From: a virus
IMG/VR virus record: IMGVR_UViG_3300048999_000037
Coordinates: 1 to 32,082 of that record
Reading direction: 5' to 3' (one strand)
Length of the DNA stretch: 32,082 nt
Below, in pieces: positions 30,622 through 32,082 of the stretch. Position 1 is the first letter of the stretch. The number at the start of each line of letters is the position of its first letter. The translations under genes were made by a program, and so were the position numbers. The notes below the pieces were generated by a model that made no database searches, had not been told where the DNA came from, and saw only the letters and a list, made by a program, of their open reading frames with translations.

Positions 30622-30639
30622 CCGGGCTCGACGCCGACT

Positions 30640-30660
30640 GGGCAGCAAAACTGTCTGCCC
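30640..30660. promoter_or_regulatory. 6-bp hairpin upstream of exonuclease gene
   Basis: GGGCAG (30640-30645) pairs with CTGCCC (30655-30660), loop CAAAACTGT. It precedes a CATACT motif (30668-30673) that could be a -10 element. It may end the previous unit or serve as an operator. Confidence 0.4.
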
Positions 30661-30688
30661 CCCGCTCCATACTCGGAGCACAACCCCA

Positions 30689-30708
30689 CCCCAAGGGAGA
30701 CCGCAATG
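30689..30708 (+). repeat. shared leader with ribosome site (copy 2)
   Basis: Matches 28375-28394 at 18 of 20 positions and ends in the ATG of the exonuclease gene. The same spacing of AAGGGAGA to ATG is kept. Confidence 0.8.
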
Positions 30709-31761
30709 ACGCATCCTGATCTGGCCGGCATCGCCCGGCCCTGGTCCTGCCCAGGAGGCACGCTCGTCTGCTCCGTGGACGTCGACCTGGACGTGTGGCG
30801 CGCCGAGCGCCGCAAGCTACTCGGCGCCTCCGACGTCGCGGTGCTGTTCGGCCACGGCTACAAGGACGAATTCGGTCTGTGGGCCGACAAGACAGGCCGG
30901 CTCGATGAGGAGCTGGAGAACGAGTCGATGGCCCGGGGCCGGGCGTTCGAGCGGGAGATCATCAAGTTCTGGGCCGACCGGCAGGCGCCGTTCCCGGTCG
31001 CCACCCGCCGGCAGGGCCTGATGCGCTCCCGGGTGTTCCCGCAGGGCGGGGCCACCGTCGACTCCCTGTCGATCTGCCCCGCCGGCAAGTGCCTGATCGA
31101 GGCCAAGGTGCAGTCCAGCTTCGACGAGTGGTTCGACGACGACGGCAACGACACCGTCCCGACCGGGTTCCAGTTCCAGGGCCAGTGGCAGCTCGCCGTC
31201 ACCGGACGAGGGCACATCCACTTCGTGGCGCTCGGCCCCCGGTTCCGGCCGCTGCACCGGCGGATGGACCGCGACGAGGAGCTGATCCGGGCGATGTTCA
31301 CCCGGGCCGACCACTGGTGGTCCACCCACGTGGTGGCCGACGTCCCCCCGGCGCCGTCGGAGAAGTCGACTGAGCTGCCCAAGCAGCTCTACCGAGACCC
31401 GGTCGACGCGGTCGCGTTGTTGCCCGATGAGGACGCCGACGCGGTGCGCCGGGCGCGCAAGCTCTACGTCGAGCTGGCCGCCGCCAAGGCCGAGTACGAC
31501 GGGCTGGTCGCGCTGCTCCAGACCCGGGCCGGCAACGCGAGCGAGCTGGCGTGGCCGGACGGCACGCCGATCGCGACGTGGAAGCCGGGCAAGCAGATCG
31601 ACGGCGCGGACCAGGCGTGGCAGCGACGGCACCCCGAGTGGTTCGAGGACTACTCCCGCCCGGCGCGCAAGATCGACAACAAGGGGCTGGCCGCGCTGAT
31701 CGAGGCACACCCCGAGGCGCTGGGCGAGCTTCGCTACCGCCGCACCTGGACCTGGGCATGA
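30706..31761 (+). CDS. YqaJ-like recombination exonuclease
   Basis: This 351-residue protein starts at ATG 30706, 5 nt after AAGGGAGA. It has the YqaJ/lambda-exonuclease fold pattern: GASDVAVLFGHGYKDEFGLW, RGRAFEREI with Glu82, ATVDSL with Asp119, and LIEAKVQ with Glu132-Ala-Lys134, the D-ExK metal-nuclease core. A coiled-coil segment (about 236-270) and a C-terminal helical part complete it. It should resect DNA ends for phage recombination, usually beside a RecT-type annealase, not visible here. Overlaps the next gene by 4 nt. Confidence 0.88.
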   Translation: MTHPDLAGIARPWSCPGGTLVCSVDVDLDVWRAERRKLLGASDVAVLFGHGYKDEFGLWADKTGRLDEELENESMARGRAFEREIIKFWADRQAPFPVATRRQGLMRSRVFPQGGATVDSLSICPAGKCLIEAKVQSSFDEWFDDDGNDTVPTGFQFQGQWQLAVTGRGHIHFVALGPRFRPLHRRMDRDEELIRAMFTRADHWWSTHVVADVPPAPSEKSTELPKQLYRDPVDAVALLPDEDADAVRRARKLYVELAAAKAEYDGLVALLQTRAGNASELAWPDGTPIATWKPGKQIDGADQAWQRRHPEWFEDYSRPARKIDNKGLAALIEAHPEALGELRYRRTWTWA

Positions 31762-32082
31762 CCGGGCGCCGCTGGGCCGGCCCGATCGCGTTCGAGGCTG
31801 CGCCGACCGAGGACGGGCGGATCCTGGAGCCCGGCTCGATCACCTGGAGCATGGCGTGGCCGCTGCCGCTGTTCACGCTGCCTGAGCCGGCCCTGCTGGT
31901 CGGCACGATCGAGTCGGTGGACCGCCACGGCGGGCAGCTCTGGGGCACCGGGGCCTACACCGGCGCCGAGCGCTACCCCGATGATCGAGTCGCCATCGGC
32001 ATCGACGTGGACCTGCTCCGGTCCGATGCCGACGCCCAGACCGGCATGCTCGTGATCCGCGAGGGCCGCTTGAAGGGTGCGC
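31758..32082 (+). CDS. capsid-protease-like paralogue lacking catalytic residues (partial)
   Basis: Reads from ATG 31758 (ATGA overlap) for 108 codons to the window end. It aligns by eye with the protease domain of the head polyprotein (residues about 545-640): W-GP-A---P--D-R-I--G, PLPL, VGxI--V-R-G--LWG-G-Y, then IDVDL against ISVDL. The segment holding candidate His588 is missing (LPEPALLVGTI), and the Ser637 position is Asp83. It is probably a non-proteolytic relative. Its coupling to the exonuclease implies an early, DNA-linked role. It continues beyond the window. Confidence 0.7.
   Translation, partial: MTGRRWAGPIAFEAAPTEDGRILEPGSITWSMAWPLPLFTLPEPALLVGTIESVDRHGGQLWGTGAYTGAERYPDDRVAIGIDVDLLRSDADAQTGMLVIREGRLKGA

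Noticed and set aside
1-32082. CRISPR array, insertion sequence, integrase, repressor or tRNA genes
   Set aside because: No regularly spaced repeats, transposase motifs, Tyr/Ser recombinase motifs, obvious repressor or cloverleaf could be found on either strand.

Overview
The window looks like one long segment of a tailed, siphovirus-type actinobacteriophage genome, either free phage or prophage. The evidence is very high GC (about 70 % by eye), almost continuous rightward genes with ATGA or 1-8 nt overlaps, frequent GTG starts, and the classic order terminase - portal - head - tail - lysis. The host is probably a high-GC Gram-positive. The endolysin has a DUF1906-type domain common in actinomycetes, and one gene carries an LAxTG-type sortase signal typical of actinomycete surface proteins. 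No integrase, repressor, tRNA or CRISPR is visible, so lifestyle cannot be decided here.

Layout, left to right. (1) 1-2746: end of an unknown gene, two small proteins, small and large terminase subunits. (2) 2747-9613: a short coiled-coil protein, a DUF1360-like membrane protein, the portal, a small protein, and a 1203-residue head polyprotein. The polyprotein joins a MuF-like domain, a 2H phosphoesterase (LigT-like) domain, a capsid maturation protease and further domains. It is followed by an 81-residue Acb2-type (cyclic-nucleotide sponge) protein and two tiny genes. (3) 9714-17003: major capsid protein with scaffold-like N-terminus, a capsid-associated protein with an inserted FN3-like domain, a SAP-like protein, major tail protein, head-tail connector and completion proteins, and a tail assembly chaperone pair joined by a predicted -1 frameshift. 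(4) 17034-24051: tape measure, distal tail protein, tail hub with a LamG-like insertion, and three tandem paralogous receptor-binding-like tail proteins. (5) 24120-26896: two overlapping membrane proteins (one collagen-like), endolysin, holin. (6) 27103-28110: the only leftward gene, a secreted, sortase-anchored surface protein framed by a strong terminator and a palindrome/hairpin leader. (7) 28392-32082: small early genes from a recognisable promoter, a YqaJ-like exonuclease, and at the right edge a paralogue of the capsid protease domain lacking both predicted catalytic residues.

Most notable: a MuF/2H-phosphoesterase/protease fusion directly followed by an Acb2-type gene, which suggests two layers of defence against cyclic-nucleotide immune signalling in the late operon; a likely moron that could decorate the host wall by sortase anchoring; and an apparently dead protease paralogue beside the recombination nuclease. 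Intergenic gaps carry recurring GCTA(G/T)-type -10-like motifs, a 24-nt exact repeat ahead of the capsid and major tail genes, and several long perfect hairpins. All functional calls rest on reading motifs by eye; no database search was possible.
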